Part shown: positions 59,574-60,000 of the stretch, one piece after another
How the letters are laid out: each line of letters begins with the position of its first letter
Position numbering within the stretch: position 1 is the first letter of the stretch
NCBI RefSeq assembly: GCF_000003815.2
Contig: NC_049991.1
Coordinates: 3,213,667-3,273,666 of the forward strand
Source of the DNA: Branchiostoma floridae
Lineage: Eukaryota; Chordata; Leptocardii; Amphioxiformes; Branchiostomatidae
Direction of reading: 5' to 3'
DNA: 60,000 nucleotides
The notes under the pieces: model-generated
What the model saw: the letters and a program-made list of their open reading frames with translations, nothing else
The model's database searches: none
What the model was told of the DNA's origin: nothing
Program-made: the position numbers and the translations under genes

Positions 59574-60000
59574 TTTGATTCCTTTGTTTGGATTTTGCAG
59601 CTCGAAGGCGGCCCAGACTTTGAAACTTTTAGCGTAATTTGTGGAAACAAGTGTCAAGTAAGAAGGCGAAGAATTTATCTCTCCCATATCTACCCTCCTT
59701 TTAAATGTGAAACGAACATTTTTTTCGGTATGCAGGCGGAGTTGTCTCTGTCGGAAGCTTGTTGTTGGATGCCCACGACTGTGCGACTCGGGCATTGATT
59801 ATGTTTTTTGTTTATTTATACTAGTATTTTTCCACTTGAGTAAAAGTCGCTATTACATTTATTGTTCCAGGTAATAATCTTAGTATATGTAATGTAAAGC
59901 TTGTAACTGAAATTAGTTCGATGTTCAGCTGGTTGCGGGACCCTAGTCTATGAGAAATTATGATAGCGCATGACGTATTGCAGGGTTATTTTACCGGCTA

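Overview
The window looks like nuclear DNA of a marine invertebrate deuterostome, most likely a lancelet (Branchiostoma). It is intron-rich, with short conserved exons in large introns. It is dense with non-autonomous DNA transposons, tRNA-derived SINEs, a CR1/L2-type LINE, microsatellites and four assembly gaps. The species call is an inference from gene structure and repeat character, not a database match.

One conserved gene can be rebuilt with confidence: a tweety homolog (TTYH family). It lies on the + strand from the ATG at 3020 to at least 40723. Fifteen coding exons, joined in phase with GT..AG introns, give 1401 nt (467 codons). They encode an extracellular N-terminus, five hydrophobic segments, four conserved extracellular cysteines, several N-glycosylation sequons and an acidic/proline-rich cytoplasmic tail. 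The terminal exon with the stop codon was not found. Exons are under 4% of the span; introns 5, 7 and 11 (4.8, 6.9 and 9.9 kb) carry most of the repeats.

Layout: 1-2900 is upstream DNA with MITEs and a gap. 2870-3019 is the probable promoter and 5'UTR. 3020-13750 holds exons 1-7, with a 5'-truncated LINE that keeps an open ORF2 in intron 5. 13751-23882 holds exons 8-11 and many MITEs. 23883-33756 is intron 11, packed with repeats. 33757-40723 holds exons 12-15 with SINEs and MITEs. 40724-48780 is non-coding or possible gene tail, with a snap-back MITE, a hAT MITE, SINE-like pieces and two gaps. 48781-57164 is an 8.4-kb inverted-repeat (foldback-like) structure whose arms are arrays of a ~121-bp satellite. 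57165-60000 holds small repeats and a possible first exon of a minus-strand gene.

Most notable beyond the gene: (i) three tiny palindromic inserts (22 to about 63 bp) with CAAGGA..TCCTTG ends, each flanked by a 7-12 bp direct repeat; (ii) the foldback structure with matching end caps and terminal hairpins; (iii) a 717-bp element inserted in one satellite unit, whose neighbours show the empty site; (iv) several MITE families with readable target duplications of 8, 5, 3 or 2 bp.
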